Counted from the first letter of the stretch, positions 25,301 to 34,323 are shown. The stretch is DNA of 36,459 nt from Urinicoccus sp. (GCA_029983435.1 JASBZN010000001.1:1-36459); one strand, 5' to 3'. Numbers and translations: made by a program. Notes: generated from the letters alone by a model not told the origin.

Positions 25301-28300
25301 ATCGTAATGACGCTTACCATTGATTACTGTTTCATTAGGAACAATGGTATATTTTTCTTTGATTTCTTTAAAATCCGTCTTATTCTTTGCAAGAAGTTCT
25401 TTATATGCAGCGCTCTTTGCTTCAGGTGGCATAGAAGTATCATTTTTGATTTTTTGATAAGCCGCTTTCGCTTTTTCCATAAATTTATCTACTTGTGTCT
25501 TACCTCTCTCATCAAGATAATTTACTTCATAAACTCTTTCTTTAAATGGCTTGTAGAAAAATTCAAAGCGATTCTTAGCAAAATTAGGGTTATCTACAAG
25601 TTCCCCTTCTTCATTGTGAACTTTTTCTGCTTCTACTTTTAAAATTTGGTTATAGCTGTTTTCTCTACCAGTTTCATCCTTATATTTCTTATAGTCAGCA
25701 TTGGCATTATAAAGTGCTTCCCACTCAGCTTGAGGAACGAGCAAGTACTTGTCTCCTTGCCGACTTGCAAGGCCTGTTGTGTAAGACCCAACCCTTTTGT
25801 TTTGAAGATTTTGTACATCCTTAGATTCTTCTTCATAATTCAAATTTAAGAAGTGGTGGATGGCCTTAACTGTTATTAGGTCTTGTTTGTTCCAAACCGC
25901 TCTAAGGTGAACATTGCCCACTACTTCGTTGCCAAAGTGATACATTTCAGGAACCTTATATAAGTCCTTGTAACTTGTGTCCACAGTTTCTGTGTCATTT
26001 CCATCTTTGTCTTTTGTATACCTTACAAATTCCCAACCAACAAAGTTGTAGCCAGGTCTTGTTGGTTCAATGACATTCTTAACTCCATCTTGTGGTTCTT
26101 TTAAAATCATCTTGTGGACAAATTTAAAAGTGTTATCTTCACCAGTAACTTTTTCTGGATAAGTGTGCGTTTTGCCATCTATTTCAAGTTTTTTAGATTC
26201 ATCAGAAATATTTTTTGTGCTTAAATCTCTTAAACTTCCGCCATTTGGATCAAATTTTACCTTCCAAATTGTCTCTGGTTCGCCCCACTTGGCGTAGAGA
26301 ACTTGGTCGTAATGAAGTTTTGTTTCATTTCCGTCTTTTACCAGGTTGTTGCCGGCAGGGTCCAGTGCCCAGCCTAAGAAGCTCCAATCCTCTGGTACCC
26401 AATCTGGTCTTTCTGGCACATGTTTTGTATCTAATTGCAAATCCTTTAGTGGCAATTCATAAGGCGCCTCTAAAACATTGTCCTCACCATATTCGCTGTC
26501 ATTTTTTACTGTCTTCGGATCGTTATTTAGTTTTAACTTGTACTTGTTACGAGAGTAGCTTGCATAATTGTAGGCATTTCTCCCATTAAAGGATTTATTG
26601 CTCCAAGGAAAATGGTCGATGTATTCGATCTTGTCGGCGTCGCTTCTAAAAGGCGTTTTTGCCTTTCTCTCTGCATTTAAATCATCAAAAGTTTTCTCGA
26701 CATCACTATCTTTTCCTAGTCCTACCCATTCTGCCCATCTTGTCTCTTGTTTAAGGGTAAAGCCTTGAAGGTGAGGTAAAATAAAGTCATATTCGACTGT
26801 ACTGGTGTCACTCTTCCAATAAGACATGTCATAATCGATTTGTTCCTTGCCATCAAAATCATCTTTTATGAAATCAATATGGTGAACAGTGGCAGCTTCA
26901 TAGTAGCTGGCTCCAAGGGAAATCTCATATTCTCCCCTATCTTTTGTTTGATTTTCTCCTATTGGTATCTTATCTGCGTGACCATGTCCAGAATCGCTAT
27001 CTGTCCCCATTACATCTTCAGCGTCAACAAAATCTTCTGCACTTAAGCGATAAGGCGGCGTGTCACGAAAAATTTGTGGATAATCAATGTCATTATTATT
27101 ATTTATATACCAACCTATTAAGCCGTCGTCTCCATAAGAATCGCTACCATCACCTTTCGGAAGGCCTGAAATTTCCGCATCCTTTGGCCATATTCCTTTT
27201 AAACTTTGATTAAATCTGACATCTACTTTATAAGGAGATCCTTCCTTCCCTATGACTTGTCCATCTCTTGTTATAATCGGCCAGTAGCTAAAATCTGGAT
27301 CATCAAGATTATATGCTGTAAAGTAAAGGGTGTAAACTCTACGGTCGTAGTAAACATTGTAGACTGTTTCCCCTGTTGCGGATACAGATTTTTGAACGTT
27401 CGGGTCTTTTTCAGATGCATTTTGCTTTTTAGTCAAGTCTGCATTTAAGAAGTAGTATCTGGCAAATTCCTCTTTGCTATTTTGAGCCTTTTCCAAGCGT
27501 CCGTCGTTTAGGTCCGGGAAGGTGATGCCATGGATATCTAAATTAGTAAGCTCCGGCGTAGAGCCTGTGTCGGCATCGTCTATTCTTCTTGCGCCGATAA
27601 AGTCGTAGCGATCGCGCAAAGGAAGGGTGTCGTCTTTGTCGTCGTAATCAGGTTTTTCAGTCCAAAATTGGATGACGTATTCTGCTTTATCATTTTCAGT
27701 CCACTGAGCAGTAAAAGTAAGACCTTCTGCTGGCATGGCATTTTTTATGCCATCTTTGAATTTTCCACCTGGCTCAAAATCTGCTTTGGTAATAAGAGTA
27801 TCCTTAGAAAGAGTTTGTTTATTGCCAGCTTGGTCAGTATACGTTATATCTTTATTTACCTTCCAGCCTTGTAACTCTGAGCCCAACTTTTTAATATCAA
27901 AGTTTAATTTTGGTATTGTTTGTCCATAGATGAGGGTCATTCCTGGCAAGTCAGTGCCGCCATTGGAATCAAAATTTACATCAAAAATAGCACGGTTGTA
28001 CCGCATTTCTATTTCAAAATCAGCTGAATTTTGGGGAACTTGGGTTGTTAAGACATTGACTTCAGGAACATAGCCTTTGATTCTTTCGTCATCTAAAGCC
28101 TTTATAGTGACAACTGTTCCTGTTATCCCATTTTGGTATGTGTAGATATAATCTTTATCTCCATCTCTAAGACCATACTTATCTCTATTTTCAAGCTCTT
28201 GGAAAGTGTGTTTGATCTTTATAGTCCCTTGTTTTGCCTTATAAAGATATGGGTGCTCTCTCTTATATTCATTGCCATCCCAGTATCCTTCTCCTTCATT

Positions 28301-28771
28301 TTCTTTAATGTAGTCATAATTTACAGTAAAGCTTTTTGTAGGCGAAGTATAGCCATCAATAGTTGGCAAGTCTATAGTCTTATTTATCTTATATTTTTCT
28401 GCTTCCGTTAAAACTTTTTGTCCTTCATTGCCTTCAAAGTCAGTGTATGTGTAGTCCTCATCACCGACAGTTGCTATATAAGGCTGATAGCCAACGACTT
28501 GTTCTTCGTTTCTTGGAACCTTATAGTCTGCACGTATGGTGTAAAGCTTTGGCATATCAGGATTTTTTATAATATCTCCTGCCTTTTTACCTTCCGGTAA
28601 GACAAGAGGTTGGATGAATGTCCCTTCCTTAATCTGGTTAATATAGTTTGACTTTTCTTTAACCATATGATTGTGATCAAACGCTTCTGCTAGAGTCTGT
28701 ATTGGAAATGCGGTAACAAGCATGATCACCGCCAATAATGCACAAACACTTTGTTTCACAAATTTTTTCAA
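22391..28771 (-). CDS. Giant S-layer-anchored surface protein with InlB B-type repeats
   Basis: A 2126-residue exported protein. The signal peptide is about residues 1-29 (MKKFVKQSVCALLAVIMLVTAFPIQTLAEA). A long ectodomain follows with several Listeria-Bacteroides/InlB B-type repeats, recognisable by FDSNGG, FDPNGG and FNTNGG each followed some 30-50 residues on by a GW. A proline/tyrosine-rich linker (PYPVPQPYPSPYP, about 1865-1880) leads to three SLH domains (about 1895-2100) that bind the wall polymer. Such proteins act as adhesins or S-layer components; the ligand is unknown. The start is TTG with AGGTGGAAG upstream, a weak start for so large a gene. It is divergent from the Cna-B protein gene and forms a single-gene unit. 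Confidence 0.9.
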   Translation of the reverse strand: MKKFVKQSVCALLAVIMLVTAFPIQTLAEAFDHNHMVKEKSNYINQIKEGTFIQPLVLPEGKKAGDIIKNPDMPKLYTIRADYKVPRNEEQVVGYQPYIATVGDEDYTYTDFEGNEGQKVLTEAEKYKINKTIDLPTIDGYTSPTKSFTVNYDYIKENEGEGYWDGNEYKREHPYLYKAKQGTIKIKHTFQELENRDKYGLRDGDKDYIYTYQNGITGTVVTIKALDDERIKGYVPEVNVLTTQVPQNSADFEIEMRYNRAIFDVNFDSNGGTDLPGMTLIYGQTIPKLNFDIKKLGSELQGWKVNKDITYTDQAGNKQTLSKDTLITKADFEPGGKFKDGIKNAMPAEGLTFTAQWTENDKAEYVIQFWTEKPDYDDKDDTLPLRDRYDFIGARRIDDADTGSTPELTNLDIHGITFPDLNDGRLEKAQNSKEEFARYYFLNADLTKKQNASEKDPNVQKSVSATGETVYNVYYDRRVYTLYFTAYNLDDPDFSYWPIITRDGQVIGKEGSPYKVDVRFNQSLKGIWPKDAEISGLPKGDGSDSYGDDGLIGWYINNNNDIDYPQIFRDTPPYRLSAEDFVDAEDVMGTDSDSGHGHADKIPIGENQTKDRGEYEISLGASYYEAATVHHIDFIKDDFDGKEQIDYDMSYWKSDTSTVEYDFILPHLQGFTLKQETRWAEWVGLGKDSDVEKTFDDLNAERKAKTPFRSDADKIEYIDHFPWSNKSFNGRNAYNYASYSRNKYKLKLNNDPKTVKNDSEYGEDNVLEAPYELPLKDLQLDTKHVPERPDWVPEDWSFLGWALDPAGNNLVKDGNETKLHYDQVLYAKWGEPETIWKVKFDPNGGSLRDLSTKNISDESKKLEIDGKTHTYPEKVTGEDNTFKFVHKMILKEPQDGVKNVIEPTRPGYNFVGWEFVRYTKDKDGNDTETVDTSYKDLYKVPEMYHFGNEVVGNVHLRAVWNKQDLITVKAIHHFLNLNYEEESKDVQNLQNKRVGSYTTGLASRQGDKYLLVPQAEWEALYNANADYKKYKDETGRENSYNQILKVEAEKVHNEEGELVDNPNFAKNRFEFFYKPFKERVYEVNYLDERGKTQVDKFMEKAKAAYQKIKNDTSMPPEAKSAAYKELLAKNKTDFKEIKEKYTIVPNETVINGKRHYDARNYRRIPGWVLNDKPQQQVFFDIYEDTDTFAGINETGLDEINFFYKDVRVIEVKDPNDPVPDGYVRVTFKADNGGNFTDAKDNLVRELYYDVIVGLKSDNLLVPEEVKEGEEKVEGKYYITPDAGKKFTKWDNEKLLNSNTIIDKKYTFTAYFDWSGVKVHELVRTESYKDPDGNWINNFAPTLDELKDQVKWVNKNGKESGLPKDATVTIMDEAGNELTQDAIYKKLKELGKLDSEELVRTVNFKAKVNFADNSVQDIEIPVKIYKNRYEALTSGEKPEFLSKAENGELKDITGGYVKVTVNPTGKAGEKDSKIYYVNPKAWVEIPEIKLTEEEKEKLGFTHWTSNNNKVNTNGEYIFEKDNIKQRYMFTEDTLIYPEFSNISNTVTLTYEAGEGTGTPPSPQSTEKGKAITLADSNGLSKENAVFKGWKIGDQIYRPGQSVTLTEDSTATAVWTTNGHTVNFNTNGGSYIASKTVEHGQVIGEVTPPEKADYTFTGWTLDEKAFDPTKDPVTQDMTLEAQYVPNVIPQTGDQKPGNVPEYFVLVTVDPTDKATDPASRLFWVNPNKTVKIPAEDPTGKKDGDTQYVFDKWEPTLVGQFKEGTTITAQYREQKPGTPVFDPTIQTRVVTTDLNVQPGLGAYQEQIKSDKDFTVEEVVQQPEVGKDGMTSAKVRIRFRENGMTQLVDILVYVKPGPDIIEKPYPVPQPYPSPYPVPVPGQTKTETVYKDRQVLRREVRYMEGFQGKFRPDDGLTRAEAAQILANALKQDGYPFDLNYKLPYKDTKQIKWFNDAVKITTQAKVFVGYDDGEFKPNQKISRAEWIATLRRFQYVDKEAGNAMKLRPNHWAMGEIQGAYKKGWLTIYTEGLIPFAYDAPITRKEVAAVSNRAFRRIQDEDFMKGNENYLINYSDINPSMWAYYDILCASNTFLHQRGGRYIAYGKDKKAYSIDVKDAIIEQDLFQWIPRQK

Positions 28772-29235
28772 GTCTCTTCCACCTATCTTTCATTTAATTT
28801 TTTCATTCCACACAGATCGTGTACACTTACCTCTTTAGCCTTATAATTCTACCAACAATTATAAGTACTCCTTAGTTTATGTCTTTATTGTAATAAATAA
28901 GTGGTGTTTTTTCAAGTTATTTGCAAGCTTATAGCAGGTTTTTCCCGCATCAAAATCATCCACCACAATCCCATGGAAAGCTTGGGAAAAATCCTACTTT
29001 TAAAAAAGTCTTCTCTATTTACTCCCCAAAAAATTCTTTCTAAAATTTTTTTAAATTTTTTAAATAAAGCTAGCAATTTATAGTTTTTTAGTGTAAAATA
29101 CTTAATATAGTAATATCGTATATTATATAGGTGTTATAGTATCCGATATCGCTACATAGTAAATTTCAAATCGGCATAATCTATTCTGACAATTTAAAGT
29201 GTATATTTTTACTTCAATTTAGAAAGGAGTTAACA
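28772..29235. promoter_or_regulatory. 464-bp divergent intergenic region between two surface-protein genes
   Basis: It holds no gene that I can support. Near the minus-strand gene is an inverted repeat CTTATAATT / AATTATAAG (28840-28848 with 28857-28865). Its upstream arm supplies a TATAAT in minus orientation, so it may be a promoter and operator together. The part 29035-29160 is extremely AT-rich, with TATA-like strings (TATATT, TATAGT), but no promoter stands out for the plus-strand gene. AGAAAGGAG at 29221-29229 is its ribosome binding site. Confidence 0.5.
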
Positions 29236-32142
29236 ATGAATCGTAAAAGCACCCTATTTTTAATGCTTTTACTGACCTTTCTCCTTGGTTTGTTTTCAGG
29301 CAAATCGGAAGTTTACGCTCAAGAAGCTACGACGCAACCCGAAACAAAAGTCGAGATCGGTAAGGAAAAAGCAAATGTAAAAAACCCGTCCCAAGAAGCG
29401 GCTACGACTTCTTCGGGAGAGGATCTTGAAAAAAAACAAGAGCCTCCAAAGGTAGAAGAGACGAAAAAAGAAGCTACCTCTGTAGAAAAACAAGCTCCGG
29501 AAGAATTAAAAGAAGACCAAAACTCTCCTCAAAATTCCAAGGATGCAGTAGTAAAAGAAGCTCAAAAGCCTCAATCCCCTTCTGAAGAAATCCAAGAGGC
29601 AGATCCTGAAAAACCTACTTCCAAGCCCGAAACCCAAGACCTTAATGAGGGTGACGGCAAGCCAGAAGCTCAAGATCCTAGCGAGGATACCGAAAATCGA
29701 GACGCTTCAGAAGAAAACTCTGAAGAAGCTACAGACCCTGAAACAAAAGAGCCTGCCCTGGAAGCAAAAGAAGAAGAAAAGCTTCAAGCCCTACCAGAAG
29801 AGGAAAATCCGAAAGATATCTACTTAAATGGTCAAGATGGTAATGATGAAAATGATGGTTCGAGCCGGGACAAAGCTTTAAAGACCTTTGATAAGGCAAA
29901 AGACAAAGCTCGTAACGACAAAAACATCAAAAATATTTATGTTACAGGCACTACTTCTGTGGAAGGCGATGTGAACCTGGATGAAACCAACGCCAAACTT
30001 GTCCGCGATGAAAACTTTAATGGCTATTTATTGCGCGTAGAAGATGGAAAAACAGCGAACCTCACTAACATCACCGTTGATGGAAATGCAGACAAGAACG
30101 AAAACATCGAAAAGTCTTTAATTGAAGTGAAAAGCGGCGCAACCCTTACCATTGGTGAAGGTGTCGTTTTAAAAAACAATCAAATCAAAGACATTAAAAA
30201 TACCGCTACTGAAGGTGGAGCAGTGCACGCTAATCACGCTACTGTCAACATGACAGGCGGAAGTATTGAAAATAACCAAGCCACTTATGGCGGGGGAATC
30301 TACCTAAATGGATCGACCCTAAACTTCTCTGGCGGGATTGTTCAAAAGAACACTTCTAAAAGAGTTTATGACCGTGCTTATAGCCAAATTTATTCTGCAG
30401 GTGGCGGAATCCTGGCAGATGAAGGATCTACTATTAATTTATCTGGCACTGCTACCGTTTCAGGAAACTCTGCTGCAGAAATTGGCGGCGGCATTAGCTT
30501 GGGCTCAAACCAAGCAGGACTCACTAGTATCTTAAAGATGACTGGCGGCATTATTGACGGAAACACTGCTGGCGCTTCTGGCGGTGGACTCTTTATTCAA
30601 GGTGGCTTATATGATGGTTATCAATCAAAGGCCTATATTTCCGCTGGACAAATTACCAATAACAAAATGGACGGATTAGGCGTAACTGAAAAAGCTTTTG
30701 GCGGCGGTGGCATTTATGTCAATGGTGTTTCAGATCCATTTATTTGGCAAGGTACTACTTATCATGGTGTAAATGGTGAGCTTTACCTTAAAAATGTTTT
30801 AATTACGAAAAATACATCTGATTTAGAAGGTGCTGGCATGGCAAACTGCCCCATCTCTAAAACCACTATTTATGTAAATAACGGTGCAGCCCTTTATGGT
30901 AATACTTCTAAAACCATTGGAAATGAATTATTTATTTATTCTAATAAAAACTTTTGGACCCACAGTGGGGAAGCAAGATATGAACTTTCCAAGTGGATGT
31001 TAGGCGGCGCCCCCTTTAACTGGAAGTCTTATACCGGGGAGTCCTTACCCGATGAAAAACTTCAAGGTATTCTTGAAGCAAGTGCTAGTAAACCTAGTTT
31101 TTTAGCCCTTAATGTTGATTCTCAAGGCAATGCCTTAACACAAGCCCTTGCCAAAGTTATTATTTCTGGCAACTATTCTGCTACTCGTGGTGGCGGAATT
31201 GGTAGTAACGGGACGGTAGTGATTGGTACAGAAGGAGCTACAACAGAAGTTTCTGTAACCAAGAAATGGGAAGACGGAAACAACGCAAAGAGCAAGCGTC
31301 CAGACACTATTCAGGTGCAACTCCTTGCCAAGTATAATGGGAAGGAATACCTAGTAGAAACAAGAGAAGTGAGCAAAGAAGAAAATTGGGAAACTACCTT
31401 TTCAAATCTTCCTATCTACAATGAAAAGGAAAAAATCATCTACACTGTAAAAGAACTAGGAATTCCAGGTTATGAATCCATCCTCACAGGAGACATGACC
31501 CAAGGCTTTACTATTACCAATAAAGAAAAACCTGAAGAACCCAAAACTAGAGACATTAAAGTGAAGAAAAATTGGGATCTTGTTGGTAGCGAAAAACCTG
31601 TAGATAAAATTGAGGTAGAACTTTACCGAGATGGAAACTCCACTGGCAAAAAACTAGAATTAAACGAAGCCAACAACTGGTCTGGTGTCTTTAAAAATTT
31701 AGAAATTGCCAGCACAGAAAACCCCTCTAAAGAATATATCTATAGTATAAAAGAAATTGGTGAAAACAAGGGATTGATTCAGTTTGGTGAAAAGACTTTT
31801 GTAGTAAGCTACGAAGGAAACATGACAGACGGTTTTACTATTACTAACAAGGAAAAACCAGAAACACCACCAGAAACTCCTCCGGAAACACCTCCAGAGA
31901 CACCACCAGAAACTCCTCCGGAAACACCAGAAACTCCTCCGGAAACACCTCCAGAAAGTTTTGAATCCTACCCAGAAAAACCCTTAGCACCTCCAGAAAC
32001 AGAAGAAACAACTCCAGTAAAATCAACTAGCCCTCCAGGAGGCGCTCCCAAAACCTACGACCCAGGCTTTGGAATTTACCTAGCCTTAGCCACAGTATCT
32101 AGTTTCGGTTTAGGCATCTTTGGTCGTAAAAAAGAAAATTAA
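29236..32142 (+). CDS. Cell-wall surface protein with beta-helix, Cna-B domains and atypical sortase signal
   Basis: A 968-residue exported protein. Layout: signal peptide (about 1-29), a disordered Glu/Pro/Lys-rich stretch (about 30-190), a right-handed beta-helix of pectate-lyase-like repeats (about 195-640; strings such as GGAVHANHATVNMTGGSIEN), and two Cna-B type domains (about 655-755 and 763-865). Each Cna-B domain has the lysine strand (VTKKWED, VKKNWDL), a VKELG/IKEIG glutamate and an FTITN asparagine, as needed for an internal isopeptide bond. A PPET repeat stalk follows. The tail has hydrophobic and basic parts like a sortase substrate (GIYLALATVSSFGLGIFGRKKEN), but the motif before it reads APKTYD (937-942), not LPxTG. 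It is likely an adhesin; attachment to peptidoglycan is inferred. Confidence 0.88.
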   Translation: MNRKSTLFLMLLLTFLLGLFSGKSEVYAQEATTQPETKVEIGKEKANVKNPSQEAATTSSGEDLEKKQEPPKVEETKKEATSVEKQAPEELKEDQNSPQNSKDAVVKEAQKPQSPSEEIQEADPEKPTSKPETQDLNEGDGKPEAQDPSEDTENRDASEENSEEATDPETKEPALEAKEEEKLQALPEEENPKDIYLNGQDGNDENDGSSRDKALKTFDKAKDKARNDKNIKNIYVTGTTSVEGDVNLDETNAKLVRDENFNGYLLRVEDGKTANLTNITVDGNADKNENIEKSLIEVKSGATLTIGEGVVLKNNQIKDIKNTATEGGAVHANHATVNMTGGSIENNQATYGGGIYLNGSTLNFSGGIVQKNTSKRVYDRAYSQIYSAGGGILADEGSTINLSGTATVSGNSAAEIGGGISLGSNQAGLTSILKMTGGIIDGNTAGASGGGLFIQGGLYDGYQSKAYISAGQITNNKMDGLGVTEKAFGGGGIYVNGVSDPFIWQGTTYHGVNGELYLKNVLITKNTSDLEGAGMANCPISKTTIYVNNGAALYGNTSKTIGNELFIYSNKNFWTHSGEARYELSKWMLGGAPFNWKSYTGESLPDEKLQGILEASASKPSFLALNVDSQGNALTQALAKVIISGNYSATRGGGIGSNGTVVIGTEGATTEVSVTKKWEDGNNAKSKRPDTIQVQLLAKYNGKEYLVETREVSKEENWETTFSNLPIYNEKEKIIYTVKELGIPGYESILTGDMTQGFTITNKEKPEEPKTRDIKVKKNWDLVGSEKPVDKIEVELYRDGNSTGKKLELNEANNWSGVFKNLEIASTENPSKEYIYSIKEIGENKGLIQFGEKTFVVSYEGNMTDGFTITNKEKPETPPETPPETPPETPPETPPETPETPPETPPESFESYPEKPLAPPETEETTPVKSTSPPGGAPKTYDPGFGIYLALATVSSFGLGIFGRKKEN
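31858..31957 (+). repeat. 12-base tandem repeats encoding the PPET stalk
   Basis: About eight near-identical units (CCTCCGGAAACA, CCACCAGAAACT and variants) encode PPET repeats, with one 6-base-shortened unit. Unit lengths are multiples of three, so copy-number change alters stalk length without a frameshift. Confidence 0.85.
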
Positions 32143-32165
32143 ATAAAAAATAATCAACCGATCCT

Positions 32166-32209
32166 ATCTGCTGGGAGATGTAAAATCATCTTCTGGCAGA
32201 TATTTTTTT
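32166..32209 (+). terminator. Terminator of the Cna-B surface protein gene
   Basis: The stem ATCTGC...GAGATG / CATCTT...GCAGAT with a small internal bulge and the loop TAAAAT is followed by TTTTTTT. It starts 24 bases after the stop codon. Confidence 0.85.
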
Positions 32210-32234
32210 GCCATTAAAATCCCATCTTTCCTGA

Positions 32235-32625
32235 TTATTTCTCTGATGTAGCCGATGTTAAGATTTTTGCTATAGAGGTAGCCCTTTCTTTTCTAAGGAT
32301 GGCAGGCAACCTCATAACACCATAAACTAGATCTTTTCCCATGTCTGTCCTTAACTTCGGTCCTTCCTAAGAATTAGTCATCCAACCGTACTCAAAAATT
32401 GCATATTGGTGATTTTTCTCTTCCTCAGAATTTTAATCCATACATTTATACTTATCAATGTATCTAAATAGTTTTAAGCTCATTTTTTTGTATTGAATGG
32501 CTCGTTTTTCTTGTGGTTTGGCATCTAGTTTATTTTTATCCGATGCTGTAGAACGTTCGTCATTCTATGGTAGAAAAACAATCGTATGGTTCTCTTTCTT
32601 CTAACTGTTTAAGTGGATCCCTTCT
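32235..32625 (-). pseudogene. Decayed gene of unknown identity
   Basis: The 583-base gap before the ATPase gene carries protein-like reading on the minus strand. One frame reads DPLKQLEEREPYDCFSTIE and stops near 32565. A one-base shift there continues as NDERSTASDKNKLDAKPQE, then KMSLKLFRYIDKYKCMD. In the same frame after two internal stops come EEEKNHQYAIFEYGWMTNS and MGKDLVYGVMRLPAILRKER. A frameshift plus at least two in-frame stops mean it cannot make a full protein. I do not recognise the parent gene; a transposase or other mobile gene is possible. The pieces could also be chance open frames. Confidence 0.4.
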
Positions 32626-32725
32626 TTATTTTTCGTCTTTTTAAAAAAGATATTACAAATCGATGGAAAATAAGTTAGTAAAATATGGCATCATCAGATA
32701 TAATTGTTTACATAAGGAGGTCATT

Positions 32726-34201
32726 ATGGAAAAGATGTTACTTGGAAAAGCAGATGATCCAGTCTATCTACTTGCAAATAAGGCAAATCAACATGGCATG
32801 ATTGCAGGAGCGACAGGTACTGGAAAAACCGTCACCTTAAAGGTCTTATGTGAATATTTTTCGTCAATAGGAGTTCCCACAATTTTAACAGACGTCAAAG
32901 GGGACCTTGTAAACATGTCCCTTCCAGGAGAAATAAATGACAAGATAAAAGAGAGAATCGATTCTATCGGCATGGAAGGGTTTGAACCTCAAAACTATCC
33001 CCTACATCTTTGGGATGTATATGGCGAGGAAGGCGTCCCCCTTCGAATTACAATCTCTCAAATGGGACCTTTGATGCTTGCAAGAGTCTTGGAGCTCAAC
33101 GACACACAAGAAGGCATTTTAAACATCGCCTTTCGAGTGGCGGATGAAAATGGACTCCTCTTACTTGACTTAAAAGATTTAAGAGCCCTTTTAAACTACT
33201 TGTCAGAAAATCGCCAAGAACTTTCAAAAAAATACGGCAACATTGCACCGCAATCCCTTGCCACAATTCAAAGAAAAATTTTAATGGTGGAAGAAATGGG
33301 AGGAGAAAAATTTTTCCAAGAACCTTCTGTTAAAATCCAAGACTTCCTCCAAGTAGATACAACAGGCATGGGTGTTGTCAATGTCATTATGGCAAAAAAA
33401 TTAATCAATCGTCCGGAACTTTACAGCATGTTTTTGCTCTGGCTGCTTTCAGAACTCTTTGAAAATTTGCCAGAAGTAGGAAACCCCGAAAAGCCTAAAT
33501 GCGTCTTCTTCTTTGACGAAGCACACCTGTTATTTGCAAATGCACCCAAGCACATGGTGGAAAAAATTACCCAAATCGTAAGGCTTATCCGCTCAAAAGG
33601 CGTAGGAATATTTTTTATCACCCAAAACCCCATAGATATTCCAGCGGAAATTTTAAACCAACTGGGTAACCGAGTGCTCCATCAACTGAGAGCCTTTTCG
33701 CCAAGAGAAATGCAAGCGGTAAAAGAAATGGCCATGACCTTCCGACCCAATCCCAAATTTGAAGTAAAAGACGAAGTTATGAACTTAAAAACAGGTGAGG
33801 CTCTCGTCTCAACCCTCTTAGAGGACGGCAGTCCCTCTCCTGTGGCAAAGACACTCATTGTGCCGCCCCACTCCTCCTTTAAGACACTAAGTGAAGAGGA
33901 TTTAAAATATATTAAAGAAAACTCACCATACTACAGAATCTATAAGGACTTAATAGACAGAGAGAGCGCTTACGAAATATTGGAAGAACAAGCACTTCAA
34001 AGTGAAAAAGAAGAACAACTTAGAAAAGAAAGAGAAGCCTTGGAAAAGGAAAAACTTGCCATGGAAAAAGAAAGGTCAAGACAGTACGGACGAAATAAAT
34101 CCTATGTGGATAAAAGCATTGACTCAATACTTGGCTCTGTAACAAGAACAATTGGCAGAGAAATCGGACGATCCATCATGGGATCCTTAAAAAAGAGGTA
34201 A
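32726..34201 (+). CDS. HerA-like (DUF853/YjgR-type) ATPase
   Basis: A 491-residue P-loop ATPase of the HerA/FtsK superfamily. Walker A is GATGTGKT (28-35), Walker B is VFFFDEAH (about 259-266). A sensor-like ITQNP and an arginine-rich FSPREMQAV segment follow. Residues about 415-450 form a charged coiled coil (EKEEQLRKEREALEKEKLAM). The C-terminus is basic. The YjgR/DUF853 group is predicted to be a ring-shaped helicase or translocase whose role is undetermined. No NurA nuclease or defence gene adjoins. The frame is open from 32663, but AAGGAGG 6 bases before the ATG at 32726 and the family N-terminus (LLGKADDPVYLLANKANQHG) show the true start. Confidence 0.88.
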   Translation: MEKMLLGKADDPVYLLANKANQHGMIAGATGTGKTVTLKVLCEYFSSIGVPTILTDVKGDLVNMSLPGEINDKIKERIDSIGMEGFEPQNYPLHLWDVYGEEGVPLRITISQMGPLMLARVLELNDTQEGILNIAFRVADENGLLLLDLKDLRALLNYLSENRQELSKKYGNIAPQSLATIQRKILMVEEMGGEKFFQEPSVKIQDFLQVDTTGMGVVNVIMAKKLINRPELYSMFLLWLLSELFENLPEVGNPEKPKCVFFFDEAHLLFANAPKHMVEKITQIVRLIRSKGVGIFFITQNPIDIPAEILNQLGNRVLHQLRAFSPREMQAVKEMAMTFRPNPKFEVKDEVMNLKTGEALVSTLLEDGSPSPVAKTLIVPPHSSFKTLSEEDLKYIKENSPYYRIYKDLIDRESAYEILEEQALQSEKEEQLRKEREALEKEKLAMEKERSRQYGRNKSYVDKSIDSILGSVTRTIGREIGRSIMGSLKKR

Positions 34202-34230
34202 GGTTCTATAACAAGGATAAAATTTCAAAA

Positions 34231-34272
34231 AATAAAAAGGCTATAAACGAAAAAGTTTGTAGCCTTTTTATA
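34231..34272 (+). terminator. Terminator of the HerA-like ATPase gene
   Basis: The stem AAAAAGGCTA-TAAAC / GTTTG-TAGCCTTTTT (34234-34248 with 34255-34269) with a 6-base loop is rich in Ts on the plus strand. Confidence 0.88.
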
Positions 34273-34297
34273 TGCTCAACAATATTCTGTTCCTACA

Positions 34298-34323
34298 AAA
34301 AGACCGAGTTTCCTCGGTCTTTT
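34298..34323. terminator. Second bidirectional terminator
   Basis: A perfect 11-bp stem AAAAGACCGAG / CTCGGTCTTTT with the loop TTTC. It lies between the convergent ATPase and catalase genes and can end transcripts from either side. Confidence 0.85.

Noticed and set aside
31858..31957. CRISPR-like short regular repeats
   Set aside because: They are in-frame coding repeats for PPET with no spacers; no CRISPR array is present in the window.
32663..32725. Upstream start of the HerA-like ATPase at 32663
   Set aside because: AAGGAGG precedes the ATG at 32726 and the family N-terminus begins there.
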